Positions 50,572 through 59,039 of a DNA stretch of 64,000 nt are shown here, piece after piece. How positions within the stretch are numbered: position 1 is the first letter of the stretch; every line of letters begins with the position of its first letter. The translations under genes were made by a program, and so were the position numbers. Source of the DNA: Flavobacterium beibuense F44-8 (GTDB lineage Bacteria; Bacteroidota; Bacteroidia; Flavobacteriales; Flavobacteriaceae); contig NZ_JRLV01000001.1 in NCBI RefSeq assembly GCF_000769915.1, forward strand, positions 310,001 to 374,000, read 5' to 3'. The notes below the pieces were generated by a model. The model was not told the DNA's origin and did not search any database. It saw only the letters and a list, made by a program, of their open reading frames with translations.

Positions 50572-51477
50572 ATGGACTGGATGAAGAAAGCCGGAGTTGT
50601 AGCTTCGGTTATAGTAGTGGGAGGGGCGGCAATACATACCGCAACAGATAGTAAGACGGAAAAATCAGTACCGCAGGAAGCTGCTACTGAGTTTGTATAT
50701 CCTTTTCCGGCTCAGGCCGATTTTGCCGGTGAAGCAGTGCCTTTAAATATTATTGATGTTCATGAAAGACTGGACAGGGAGCTTATGGTTAATGCTAATC
50801 TTCATGCTTCTACCCAGTTGGTTATTAAAAGAGCTCACAGGGCTTTCCCTGTTATTGAGCCTATATTAAAAAAATATGGTGTGCCGGACGATTTTAAATA
50901 TCTGGCGGTAATTGAAAGCGGACTGGTAAATGCAGTTTCTCCTGCAGGAGCGAGGGGGGTGTGGCAGTTTATGCCGGCTACAGGGCGTGAGTATGATTTG
51001 GAAATTAACGATTATGTAGATGAGCGTTATCACCTTGAGAAATCAACCGAAGCGGCCTGTAGATACTTGGTTTCTGCAAAAGCCAGACTAGGTTCATGGA
51101 CACTTGCTGCGGCATCCTACAATGGTGGTGTTGCCGGTGTGACCAGACAAATCGATTTTCAGCAGGCAGATAATTACTATGACTTGTTACTTACAGAAGA
51201 AACATCACGTTATGTTTTTAGGATACTGGCGCTAAAAGAAATTATGAGCGATCCGTTAAAATATAACTTCAGGTTATTGCCAAGTGATATGTATCCGGTA
51301 ATTCCGGTAAGGCAGGTAGAGGTAACGTCTTCAATTCCTGATTTGGCTGTTTTTGCTAAAGAGCAGGGTATTAACTATAAAGTGCTTAAACTGCATAACC
51401 CGTGGATGCGAGACAGGAAACTCGATGTAAAAAGCGGGAAAAAATATATTGTAGATATTCCTACCGAAGGGTATTAA
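50572..51477 (+). CDS. Membrane-bound lytic murein transglycosylase (MltD-like)
   Basis: A 301-aa exported protein with an N-terminal hydrophobic segment (VVASVIVVGGAAIHT). Goose-lysozyme/SLT domain: catalytic Glu115 (YLAVIESGLVN), SPAGARGVWQFMPATGREY and AAASYNGGVAG. The C-terminal 60 residues (SIPDLAVFAKEQGINYKVLK, KYIVDIP) look like one LysM-type module. It cuts glycan strands of peptidoglycan to anhydro ends. Strong terminator follows. Confidence 0.92.
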   Translation: MDWMKKAGVVASVIVVGGAAIHTATDSKTEKSVPQEAATEFVYPFPAQADFAGEAVPLNIIDVHERLDRELMVNANLHASTQLVIKRAHRAFPVIEPILKKYGVPDDFKYLAVIESGLVNAVSPAGARGVWQFMPATGREYDLEINDYVDERYHLEKSTEAACRYLVSAKARLGSWTLAAASYNGGVAGVTRQIDFQQADNYYDLLLTEETSRYVFRILALKEIMSDPLKYNFRLLPSDMYPVIPVRQVEVTSSIPDLAVFAKEQGINYKVLKLHNPWMRDRKLDVKSGKKYIVDIPTEGY

Positions 51478-51480
51478 AAG

Positions 51481-51506
51481 AAAAGGCGCCAATGGCGCCT
51501 TTTTTT
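51481..51506. terminator. Bidirectional terminator after the transglycosylase gene
   Basis: AAAAGGCGCC-AAT-GGCGCCTTTT with extra T on the plus side. It abuts the stop of the converging TlpA-like gene. Confidence 0.9.
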
Positions 51507-52203
51507 ATTTTCCTGCAAGTGATTCTTTTTTAAGTTCTTTGCCCATTATTATAGTTGATAATCCGTCAAGGTAAGCGTTGTAGTTTAGTGCGTAGGCTTT
51601 CCTGTAAGTAGTTCTTTTAGGGGATAGCTTAATGCCGCAACGCCTTATGTCTACAATTTTTTTAGTGTCGTCAAGATAAAAACTGGTAGGGAAACCCAAG
51701 GTGTGCTTTATGGATGCAATGGCCGACTCGTCGTGTTTGTATGTCTCATGGGCATAGCAAACGATAACATTATGGCTAAACTTGCGGGCAACTTTTTTCA
51801 TGTCGCGCCTTTTGTTCCAAAAAACGACCACAAACTGTACATCCCGCCCGTATTTTTTTGCCAGTTTGTTTAAAGCAGGAATTTCTCCGGGGCTTGTAAC
51901 ACACCATGAAGCATAGGTTATTAATACAATAGGCTTCTTGATTTTGTTTAGTTTTAGTTTTCCGCCACGCACTTTTTTGAAAACAAACTCGTCAAACCGT
52001 GTGCCTACAAGTCTGTTTTCTACCAGTGAATCAAAAAGGAATTTTCCCTTTTCAAAATCACCTTTGCGGTAGGCTAGCGCACTTTCTCTTTTGTACTTTT
52101 TAAGGTCTATTTTGATGGCATCAGAAAAATAGAGACTATCGCTCTGGCTGTGTAACAGGAGCGGGAAAAGTATGATTACTGCAAGTAGTAATATTCTTTT
52201 CAT
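51505..52203 (-). CDS. TlpA/thioredoxin-like periplasmic protein with CxxS site
   Basis: A 232-aa exported protein (signal peptide ending LLLHSQ). Residues 85-200 follow the thioredoxin-like pattern: KPIVLITYASWCVTSPGEIP, ALNKLAKKYGRDVQFVVVFW and the cis-Pro loop LGFPTSFYLDD. The active site reads Trp100-Cys101-Val-Thr-Ser104, so the resolving cysteine of CxxC is Ser. Such proteins cannot make the usual disulfide and may act as monothiol reductases, isomerases or binding proteins. The fold assignment is good; the function is open. Confidence 0.82.
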   Translation of the reverse strand: MKRILLLAVIILFPLLLHSQSDSLYFSDAIKIDLKKYKRESALAYRKGDFEKGKFLFDSLVENRLVGTRFDEFVFKKVRGGKLKLNKIKKPIVLITYASWCVTSPGEIPALNKLAKKYGRDVQFVVVFWNKRRDMKKVARKFSHNVIVCYAHETYKHDESAIASIKHTLGFPTSFYLDDTKKIVDIRRCGIKLSPKRTTYRKAYALNYNAYLDGLSTIIMGKELKKESLAGK

Positions 52204-52323
52204 AAGCTTTAACTATTTTATTGTATAAAAATAGTTAAAATTTACCTAAAAACATATTTTGTTAACGAGAATATGCGAACGGCAAAAAAAACCGTTTAAG
52301 AGCAGTCTCAAACCTTTTTCACC

Positions 52324-52785
52324 CTATTTTAAAGATAAGTAAATATCTATTTCAGCATTATTCCAGTCGGCAGCTTTAGTTCCGTAAACCTCAAAGTCGA
52401 AACCATAAGCCCTGTCGCTGTCGTCTTTTTTCCATATTTCCCTCCAGGTGTCGGCTACACAATTGGGCATTTGTCCTTTTGCGGTAACTCTTTCGTAGTT
52501 TTGGGAAGGGATGGTGATGGTGTCAACCCCGCTTGGAATTTCGATATCCTCTGGAACGCGGTATCCTATAAAGTATGCATAGGGATTAGTGTGGTCACCT
52601 TCGTAGTCAAAATATACTGCATAAACATCGTTGCTAAGTTTTTGTGGTAGTTTGTTACCTATAAAGCTTCCGCCGAAGTGTTGCCACAGTGCGGCACAGT
52701 CTTCCATGGCTTTGTTGTTTTCGTTTGTGGTTTTAAAGCCGAGCTTCAGCCCTGCCAGTTTAAATGATGTGTTTTTGATTTCCAT
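52324..52785 (-). CDS. GyrI-like effector-binding domain protein
   Basis: A 153-aa cytosolic protein of the AraC effector-binding/GyrI-like fold: AALWQHFGGSFIGNKLPQKL, YAVYFDYEGDHTNPYAYFIG and the C-terminal DFEVYGTKAADWNNAEIDIY are typical. Stand-alone GyrI-like proteins bind small molecules; no DNA-binding part is attached. Separated from both neighbours by over 90 bases. Confidence 0.85.
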   Translation of the reverse strand: MEIKNTSFKLAGLKLGFKTTNENNKAMEDCAALWQHFGGSFIGNKLPQKLSNDVYAVYFDYEGDHTNPYAYFIGYRVPEDIEIPSGVDTITIPSQNYERVTAKGQMPNCVADTWREIWKKDDSDRAYGFDFEVYGTKAADWNNAEIDIYLSLK

Positions 52786-52834
52786 TTTTGATTGATGATA
52801 TTATTTGATTGTAAAAATAATGTATTGAAATAAA

Positions 52835-52858
52835 AAAACCACCCGAAAGGGTGGTTTT
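52835..52858 (-). terminator. Terminator after the 52878-53417 gene
   Basis: AAAACCACCC-GAAA-GGGTGGTTTT, a perfect 10-bp stem. On the minus strand it is followed by a long T-run, so it ends the TPR membrane protein gene. Confidence 0.9.
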
Positions 52859-52877
52859 AATATTATGGGTGTAGATT

Positions 52878-53417
52878 TTAATATCTTCTCATTTGTTGTA
52901 CCGGTCCGCGCTTCATTTGCTGTTTCATCATGGTGATTTGATCTTTCAGCATGCCTTGCTTGTCCAGTTTTTTAGCTTCAGCCAAAAGTTTTTCGGCTTC
53001 CATTTTTCTGTTTTTACTCATAGCTATCCCGGCAAGGTTAAGTTTTGCCATGGCAAGATCCTGATCCATGCTAAGTCCAAGCTCAACAGCTTTTTTAAGG
53101 TACTTCTCGGCAGCGTTAAGGTTTGTTTGCGAAACCATAAGTCCGTTAAGGTAGTTGTAGTATCCCTGTTGTTTTCTTACTAAAGATGCTTCAGGGTTCT
53201 TTATTTTATCCAGCCATTTTTTAGCTCCGTCAAAATCCTGCTTTCTAAGTTTAAGGAAAGCTAAAATTATTATTTCGTTTTTGAAGTATAATAACACAAA
53301 AATCAACGAAAGTAAAATAAGGAAAATACCGTTACCTATATTCTTTTCGGTGAACTGCCATACAGCAGTAAAAATTAACAGGGCTGTAATTACCAGCTTA
53401 ATGTTTTTGTTGAACAT
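52878..53417 (-). CDS. Membrane protein with tetratricopeptide-like helices
   Basis: A 179-aa protein: two membrane helices (about residues 8-22 and 30-48), then TPR-like helical pairs (QDFDGAKKWLDKIKNPEASL, LNAAEKYLKKAVELGLSMDQ, DLAMAKLNLAGIAMSKNRKM) and a Met/Gln/Arg-rich tail (MKQQMKRGPVQQMRRY). The relatives are uncharacterised Flavobacteriaceae proteins. A TACCTTTG (minus strand, 53449-53442) is a likely -7 box. It is divergent from rpmH. Confidence 0.8.
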   Translation of the reverse strand: MFNKNIKLVITALLIFTAVWQFTEKNIGNGIFLILLSLIFVLLYFKNEIIILAFLKLRKQDFDGAKKWLDKIKNPEASLVRKQQGYYNYLNGLMVSQTNLNAAEKYLKKAVELGLSMDQDLAMAKLNLAGIAMSKNRKMEAEKLLAEAKKLDKQGMLKDQITMMKQQMKRGPVQQMRRY

Positions 53418-53441
53418 GATATTTTTTTAATTTTGTGACTG

Positions 53442-53449
53442 CAAAGGTA
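53442..53449 (-). promoter_or_regulatory. -7 element TACCTTTG of the TPR membrane protein gene
   Basis: Minus-strand TACCTTTG, 24 bases before the ATG at 53417. No clear -33 TTG. Confidence 0.5.
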
Positions 53450-53483
53450 AGAAAATGAATTAAAAATAATTTTATAAAACTAC

Positions 53484-53513
53484 TTGCAGGAAAAAAAAGT
53501 CTTCGTATATTTG
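53484..53513 (+). promoter_or_regulatory. Promoter of rpmH (TTG-N19-TATATTTG)
   Basis: TTG at 53484-53486, a 19-base gap and TATATTTG at 53506-53513. Predicted leader of about 65-70 nt before the ATG at 53587. Confidence 0.82.
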
Positions 53514-53586
53514 CACGCGGTTTTAGGACATCAGATTTCTGAAAGCTCGAGAAGATATTTCAATAAAGATTTAAAGATACATTACA

Positions 53587-53748
53587 ATGAGTAAGAGAAC
53601 GTTTCAACCATCAAAGAGAAAAAGAAGAAATAAGCACGGTTTCATGGAAAGAATGGCTTCTGCCAACGGTAGAAAAGTGCTTGCTCGCAGAAGAGCTAAA
53701 GGAAGACATAAATTAACTGTGTCCAGCGAACCAAGACATAAAAAATAA
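53587..53748 (+). CDS. rpmH: 50S ribosomal protein L34
   Basis: A 53-aa, strongly basic protein starting [20 protein letters not shown] and containing [20 protein letters not shown], the L34 signature, with a short C-terminal extension [13 protein letters not shown] typical of Bacteroidota. Codons run from the ATG at 53587 to the TAA at 53746-53748. It is monocistronic, with a full promoter and two terminator-like hairpins after it. The dnaA/rnpA neighbours of other phyla are absent, as is usual in this group. Confidence 0.96.
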   Translation: MSKRTFQPSKRKRRNKHGFMERMASANGRKVLARRRAKGRHKLTVSSEPRHKK

Positions 53749-53770
53749 TGTTTGTATTTAGAACATATAT

Positions 53771-53806
53771 AAAGGTGTTACTTTTTAAGGGTAACGCCTT
53801 TTTTTA
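53771..53806 (+). terminator. Terminator after rpmH (first)
   Basis: AAAGGTGTTAC (53771-53781) pairs with GTAACGCCTTT (53791-53801, one G-U), then T-run. Confidence 0.85.
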
Positions 53807-53824
53807 TGCCTAAGTAAAATTTTG

Positions 53825-53849
53825 CCCCCAAATGCAGGGGGATTTTTTT
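53825..53849 (+). terminator. Second terminator-like hairpin between rpmH and carB
   Basis: CCCCC (53825-53829), AAATGCA, GGGGG (53837-53841), A, then seven T. It lies before the carB -7 box, so it acts on read-through from rpmH and not as a carB attenuator. Confidence 0.65.
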
Positions 53850-53862
53850 AAAATTTAAATAG

Positions 53863-53870
53863 TAACTTTG
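53863..53870 (+). promoter_or_regulatory. -7 element TAACTTTG before carB
   Basis: TAACTTTG fits TAnnTTTG, 50 bases before the ATG at 53921. The -33 position overlaps the T-run of the preceding hairpin and has no TTG. Confidence 0.5.
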
Positions 53871-53920
53871 CAAAGTTTCTCAAGGAGAGAACTATAAACT
53901 ACAACTACTTAATATATACA

Positions 53921-56773
53921 ATGCCGAAAGACACTTCTATTAAATCAGTTTTAATTATAGGTTCGGGTCCAATCATCATCGGACAGGCCTGCGAATTTGA
54001 CTATGCCGGATCACAGGCAGCACGATCTTTAAAGGAAGAAGGGATTGAGGTTATCCTGATTAACTCTAATCCCGCAACTATCATGACCGACCCATCTATG
54101 GCCGATCATGTGTACCTTAAGCCTCTTAACACTAAATCTATTATTGAAATTTTAAAGGCTCACCCGAATATCGATGCTGTATTGCCGACAATGGGAGGTC
54201 AAACAGCTCTTAACCTTTGTCTTGAGGCAGAGGAAAAAGGGATTTGGGAAGATTTTAATGTAAGGCTGATAGGTGTAGATATTAACGCAATCAACATTAC
54301 AGAAGACAGGGAGCAGTTTAAACAGCTTCTTGAGAAAATTGAAATTCCTGCAGCTCCGGCTAAAATAGCCAACTCTTTCCTTAAAGGTAAAGAAATTGCA
54401 CAGGAGTTTGGATTCCCGCTTGTAATTCGCCCTTCATTTACGCTGGGTGGTACAGGTGCAGCTTTTGTATATAAAGAAGAGGAGTTTGATGAACTGCTTA
54501 CACGCGGTCTTGAAGCTTCTCCAATACACGAAGTACTTATTGATAAAGCACTTTTCGGATGGAAAGAATATGAGCTTGAGCTTCTTCGTGATAAAAATGA
54601 CAATGTAGTTATCATCTGTTCTATTGAGAACATGGACCCAATGGGTATTCACACAGGAGACAGTATCACTGTTGCTCCGGCTATGACCCTTTCTGACAGT
54701 ACTTATCAGAGAATGAGGGATATGGCTATCAAGATGATGAGAAGTATAGGTAACTTTGCGGGTGGTTGTAACGTGCAGTTTGCCGTGAGCCCTGATGAGA
54801 AAGAAGATATCGTGGCTATTGAGATTAACCCTCGTGTATCACGTTCATCTGCACTGGCTTCTAAAGCAACAGGTTACCCAATTGCAAAAATCGCTTCTAA
54901 ACTGGCTTTAGGTTATCACCTTGACGAACTAATGAATCAGATTACCAAGTCAACTTCAGCTTACTTTGAGCCAACGCTTGACTACGTAATCGTAAAAATA
55001 CCTCGTTGGAACTTTGATAAGTTTGACGGTGCTGACAGAAGACTTGGTCTTCAAATGAAATCAGTAGGTGAGGTAATGGGTATTGGCCGTTCATTCCAGG
55101 AAGCACTTCACAAAGCTACACAGTCTCTTGAAATTAAGAGAAACGGTCTTGGTGCCGACGGTAAAGGATACACTAACTACGAGCAGATTATAGATAAACT
55201 TACTCATGCCAGCTGGGATAGAGTATTCGTAATCTATGATGCTATCCAAATGGGTATTCCGTTAAGCCGAATCAATGAGATTACTAATATCGATATGTGG
55301 TTCCTTAAACAATATGAGGAGCTTTACATCCTGGAGAAAGAAATTTCTACCTATACTATAGATACGTTACCGAAAGAGCTTCTTCTTGAGGCGAAACAAA
55401 AAGGTTTTGCTGACAGACAAATTGCTCACATGATGGGTTGTCTTGAAAGTGAGGTTTACAACAAACGTAATGATATGGGAGTTAACCGTGTTTATAAACT
55501 GGTTGATACCTGTGCGGCAGAGTTTAAGGCAAGTACGCCTTATTACTACTCAACGTTTGAAGCTGAAATCCAAAAGGCAGACGGTACAAGATTTGTAGAC
55601 AATGAAAGTGCTGTAACGGATAAGAAAAAGGTTATTGTACTTGGATCAGGACCTAACAGAATTGGTCAGGGTATTGAGTTTGACTACTCTTGTGTACACG
55701 GTGTACTTGCCGCTTCAGAGTGTGGTTATGAAACCATCATGATTAACTGTAACCCTGAAACGGTTTCTACCGACTTCGATACGGCTGATAAGCTTTACTT
55801 TGAACCGGTATTCTGGGAGCACATATATGACATCATCCGTCATGAAAAACCGGAAGGTGTAATAGTACAGCTAGGTGGGCAGACAGCTCTTAAGCTTGCT
55901 GAGAAATTAGACAGATATGGTATAAAAATATTAGGTACAAGCTACGAAGCACTTGACCTTGCTGAAGACAGAGGACGTTTCTCTGAACTACTTTCTGATC
56001 TTAAAATTCCATTCCCTAAGTTTGGTGTGGCAGAAAGCGCAGAAGAGGCTTCTAAACTTGCAGATACGCTTGACTTCCCGCTACTTGTAAGACCTTCTTA
56101 CGTACTTGGTGGTCAGGGTATGAAAATCGTTATCAATAAAAAAGAGCTTGAAGAGCACGTTATCGACCTGCTTAAGAGTATCCCGGGTAACAAACTTTTG
56201 TTAGACCACTACCTTGATGGTGCTATCGAAGCAGAAGCCGATGCGATTTGTGATGGTGAAGATGTTTACATCATCGGTATCATGGAGCACATTGAGCCTT
56301 GTGGTGTACACTCTGGTGACAGTAACGCAACACTACCTCCTTTCAACCTTGGAGAGTTTGTAATGCAACAGATAAAAGACCATACTAAGAAAATTGCAGT
56401 AGCACTTAAAACAGTAGGTCTAATCAACATACAGTTTGCTATTAAAGATGATACGGTATACATTATCGAAGCAAACCCAAGAGCATCGAGAACGGTTCCG
56501 TTTATCGCAAAAGCTTACGGTGAGCCTTATGTAAACTATGCAACTAAAGTTATGCTTGGAGAGAAAAAAGTAAAAGACTTTACTTTCAACCCTCAGCTTA
56601 AAGGATATGCTATCAAACAACCGGTATTCTCTTTCAACAAGTTCCCTGGTGTAAACAAAAAACTTGGGCCTGAAATGAAGTCTACAGGTGAAAGCATCCT
56701 GTTCATTGAAGATCTTAAAGACGATCAGTTCTATGAACTGTACTCAAGAAGGAAAATGTACTTAAGCAGATAA
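53921..56773 (+). CDS. carB: Carbamoyl-phosphate synthase large subunit, short form
   Basis: Makes carbamoyl phosphate for pyrimidine and arginine synthesis with the CarA amidotransferase. 950 aa: first synthetase half (IIGSGPIIIGQACEFDYAGS; ATP-grasp VRPSFTLGGTGAAF), oligomerisation region, second half (VLGSGPNRIGQGIEFDYSCV; VRPSYVLGGQGMKIV). The protein ends with FIEDLKDDQFYELYSRRKMY shortly after the second ATP-grasp, so it lacks the roughly 120-residue C-terminal MGS domain that binds UMP, IMP and ornithine in E. coli. carA is not adjacent. Strong terminator follows. Confidence 0.95.
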   Translation: MPKDTSIKSVLIIGSGPIIIGQACEFDYAGSQAARSLKEEGIEVILINSNPATIMTDPSMADHVYLKPLNTKSIIEILKAHPNIDAVLPTMGGQTALNLCLEAEEKGIWEDFNVRLIGVDINAINITEDREQFKQLLEKIEIPAAPAKIANSFLKGKEIAQEFGFPLVIRPSFTLGGTGAAFVYKEEEFDELLTRGLEASPIHEVLIDKALFGWKEYELELLRDKNDNVVIICSIENMDPMGIHTGDSITVAPAMTLSDSTYQRMRDMAIKMMRSIGNFAGGCNVQFAVSPDEKEDIVAIEINPRVSRSSALASKATGYPIAKIASKLALGYHLDELMNQITKSTSAYFEPTLDYVIVKIPRWNFDKFDGADRRLGLQMKSVGEVMGIGRSFQEALHKATQSLEIKRNGLGADGKGYTNYEQIIDKLTHASWDRVFVIYDAIQMGIPLSRINEITNIDMWFLKQYEELYILEKEISTYTIDTLPKELLLEAKQKGFADRQIAHMMGCLESEVYNKRNDMGVNRVYKLVDTCAAEFKASTPYYYSTFEAEIQKADGTRFVDNESAVTDKKKVIVLGSGPNRIGQGIEFDYSCVHGVLAASECGYETIMINCNPETVSTDFDTADKLYFEPVFWEHIYDIIRHEKPEGVIVQLGGQTALKLAEKLDRYGIKILGTSYEALDLAEDRGRFSELLSDLKIPFPKFGVAESAEEASKLADTLDFPLLVRPSYVLGGQGMKIVINKKELEEHVIDLLKSIPGNKLLLDHYLDGAIEAEADAICDGEDVYIIGIMEHIEPCGVHSGDSNATLPPFNLGEFVMQQIKDHTKKIAVALKTVGLINIQFAIKDDTVYIIEANPRASRTVPFIAKAYGEPYVNYATKVMLGEKKVKDFTFNPQLKGYAIKQPVFSFNKFPGVNKKLGPEMKSTGESILFIEDLKDDQFYELYSRRKMYLSR

Positions 56774-56794
56774 TTATTAGCTTAATATATAAAG

Positions 56795-56819
56795 AGCCCG
56801 CTTTTAGCGGGCTTTTTTT
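56795..56819 (+). terminator. Terminator after carB
   Basis: AGCCCGCT (56795-56802), TTT, AGCGGGCT (56806-56813), T-run to 56819. Confidence 0.92.
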
Positions 56820-56875
56820 ATTGAATGTCGCCTTTTTTACCATTGCTTTTTTGTAGAAATAATTCGAGTGTTTAA

Positions 56876-56903
56876 TTGTGGTTAAGTTATTATGATATAT
56901 TTG
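56876..56903 (+). promoter_or_regulatory. Promoter of the CotH-kinase gene (TTG-N17-TATATTTG)
   Basis: TTG at 56876-56878, a 17-base gap, TATATTTG at 56896-56903. The ATG follows 31 bases later. Confidence 0.75.
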
Positions 56904-56934
56904 TTAAAAATACACGAAACCAACTAGTTAAAAC

Positions 56935-58977
56935 ATGAATTTAAAAATTACACTCAAGCATTTATTTGCTTTTGTGCTATTGCTGCCCGCAATAGCATTT
57001 GCCCAGGTTACTTTTACAGACAGTAACCTTCCTATCGTTATTATTAATACCGATATTAACCCCAACACCGGACAGCCGACAGACATACCGGATGAACCTA
57101 AAGTATGGGCCGATATGAAAATTATTTTTCATCCCGATGGTACCCGTAACTATATAACCGATCAGGATAATGCCGATTTTCTGGATTATGATGCCCGTAT
57201 TAAAATTGAACTTCGCGGATCAACTTCTCAAAGTCTTCCTAAAAAGCAATACGGATGGACAACTTATGATGCCAATGGAGATAAACAGAATGTAAGTATA
57301 CTGGGCATGCCTAGTGAAAACGATTGGATATTAAACGGACTGGCATTTGATGCTACCCTTATGAGGGATTACCTTGTATATAACCTATCCCGCCAAATGG
57401 GTCAGTATGCATCACGTACACAGTATTGTGAAGTGGTGATAAATGGTGATTACCGCGGTTTGTATGTGTTGCAGGAAAAACTGAAAGACGATTCCAAAAG
57501 GATTAATATTGAAGATATAAGTGAGGACGATATATCGGGCGTTAATCTAACAGGAGGTTATATTACCAAGGCTGATAAAACTACGGGGGGCGACCCTGTG
57601 GCGTGGGTGATGCAGTCGGACGCACAAAACACCGATTTTATCCATACGCTTCCTAAACCGGAAGATGTTACCGTAGAGCAGGATACCTATATACATTCGC
57701 AGTTCACGGCTCTGGAAACAGCAGCAAATAACAGTGATTCTGATTTCATTACCGGATACCCTTCAGTAATTGATGTGCCTACTTTTGTTGATTTTATGAT
57801 ATTGAACGAGCTTTCTTCAAATGTGGATGCTTACCAGATAAGTACCTATTTTCACAAGGACAGGGGAGGTAAGCTAAGGGCAGGACCTGTGTGGGATTTT
57901 AACCTGAGCTTTGGTCATGATGAGTTTGGAGACAGAAGCCATACTGATATTTGGCAGTTTGATAATGGTGATAATGAAGGTCCGCGTTTCTGGAAACAGT
58001 TATTTGCCAATACCGAGTTTAAATGTTACCTCTCTAAACGCTGGAACTCGCTTACCGCTACCGGTAATGTTTTAAATTATGATAATCTTAGTGATTACAT
58101 AGATGAAACGGTAGACCTTATTAGCGAAGCAGCAGCTAGGGAACAGCAACGTTGGGGTACTGTGCCTAACCATGCGGCAGAGATTACTGCGCTTAAAGCT
58201 TTTATTGCCGAAAGGATTAACTGGATGACAGATCATGTAGGGACATTTACAGCCTGTAATGACCCTGATTTGCCACAGCTGGTTATAAACAGGATAAATT
58301 ACCATCCGGGAGAGTCGGATGAATTTCCGGAGTCTGATGATCAGGAATTCATAGAGATTAAAAATGCGGGTAACGAAACTGTAAATCTTACAGGGGTGTA
58401 TCTGCGTGAATTGGGTATTTCATATCAGTTCCCGGCAAATGCCACACTGGAAGCAGGGCAGGGGATATTTATCGCCAGTAATCCTGAAGTTTTTGAAGTA
58501 AGATATGGTTTTGCTCCTTATGGTAAGTTTGAGCGTAACCTGTCTAACAGTACGCAGCGACTGGTACTTGCCGATGGTTTTGGGAATGTTATTGACGATG
58601 TTGAATATGATGATGATAGTCCGTGGCCGGATGCCGATGGAAACGGAAGTTACCTACTGCTTACAGATACTTCGTTAGATAACAGTTTAGCGTCAAGCTG
58701 GACAGCAGTTGAGGAAAGCTCGCTTTCGGTTTCAGATTATGTTATGGCTTCGCAGCTTATATTGTACCCTAACCCGGTAAATAATGTACTTACTATCCAG
58801 GCAGCCGAAAATATTGATGCTGTTGCTGTTTATGATGTTTACGGCAAACAGATTAAAGCAATGAATACAAACGGTGTTAATGTAGAGGTAGATTTTAGCC
58901 AGTATCAGTCGGGCATCTATATTGTTACTATTACCACTGCTCATGGGGTAACCAGTAAAAAAGTGATTAAGAGATAA
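56935..58977 (+). CDS. CotH kinase-family protein with lamin-tail and T9SS sorting domains
   Basis: A 680-aa secreted protein. Signal peptide ending AIAFAQ; CotH domain about residues 60-400 (RDYLVYNLSRQMGQYASRTQ, EVVINGDYRGLYVLQEKLKD, GGYITKADKTTGG, PVWDFNLSFGHDEFGD); a lamin-tail domain about 455-560 (LVINRINYHPGESDEF, QEFIEIKNAGNETVNLTGVY); and a type A T9SS C-terminal domain (LILYPNPVNNVLTIQAAENI to SKKVIKR). CotH proteins are atypical extracellular protein kinases. The T9SS tail predicts export across the outer membrane and cleavage of the tail. Target protein unknown. Confidence 0.93.
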   Translation: MNLKITLKHLFAFVLLLPAIAFAQVTFTDSNLPIVIINTDINPNTGQPTDIPDEPKVWADMKIIFHPDGTRNYITDQDNADFLDYDARIKIELRGSTSQSLPKKQYGWTTYDANGDKQNVSILGMPSENDWILNGLAFDATLMRDYLVYNLSRQMGQYASRTQYCEVVINGDYRGLYVLQEKLKDDSKRINIEDISEDDISGVNLTGGYITKADKTTGGDPVAWVMQSDAQNTDFIHTLPKPEDVTVEQDTYIHSQFTALETAANNSDSDFITGYPSVIDVPTFVDFMILNELSSNVDAYQISTYFHKDRGGKLRAGPVWDFNLSFGHDEFGDRSHTDIWQFDNGDNEGPRFWKQLFANTEFKCYLSKRWNSLTATGNVLNYDNLSDYIDETVDLISEAAAREQQRWGTVPNHAAEITALKAFIAERINWMTDHVGTFTACNDPDLPQLVINRINYHPGESDEFPESDDQEFIEIKNAGNETVNLTGVYLRELGISYQFPANATLEAGQGIFIASNPEVFEVRYGFAPYGKFERNLSNSTQRLVLADGFGNVIDDVEYDDDSPWPDADGNGSYLLLTDTSLDNSLASSWTAVEESSLSVSDYVMASQLILYPNPVNNVLTIQAAENIDAVAVYDVYGKQIKAMNTNGVNVEVDFSQYQSGIYIVTITTAHGVTSKKVIKR

Positions 58978-59000
58978 TTTTATATGAGTGTCTTTAAAAT

Positions 59001-59035
59001 AAAAATCCTGCTCTGGGCAGGATTTTTATTTTTTA
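59001..59035. terminator. Bidirectional terminator after the CotH-kinase gene
   Basis: AAAAATCCTGC (59001-59011), five-base loop, GCAGGATTTTT (59017-59027), then T-rich. Shared with the converging lipoprotein gene that ends at 59040. Confidence 0.9.
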
Positions 59036-59039
59036 TAAA

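Noticed and set aside
54199..54633. 144-codon minus-strand frame inside carB
   Set aside because: Ser-rich shadow of highly conserved carB codons; no independent evidence.
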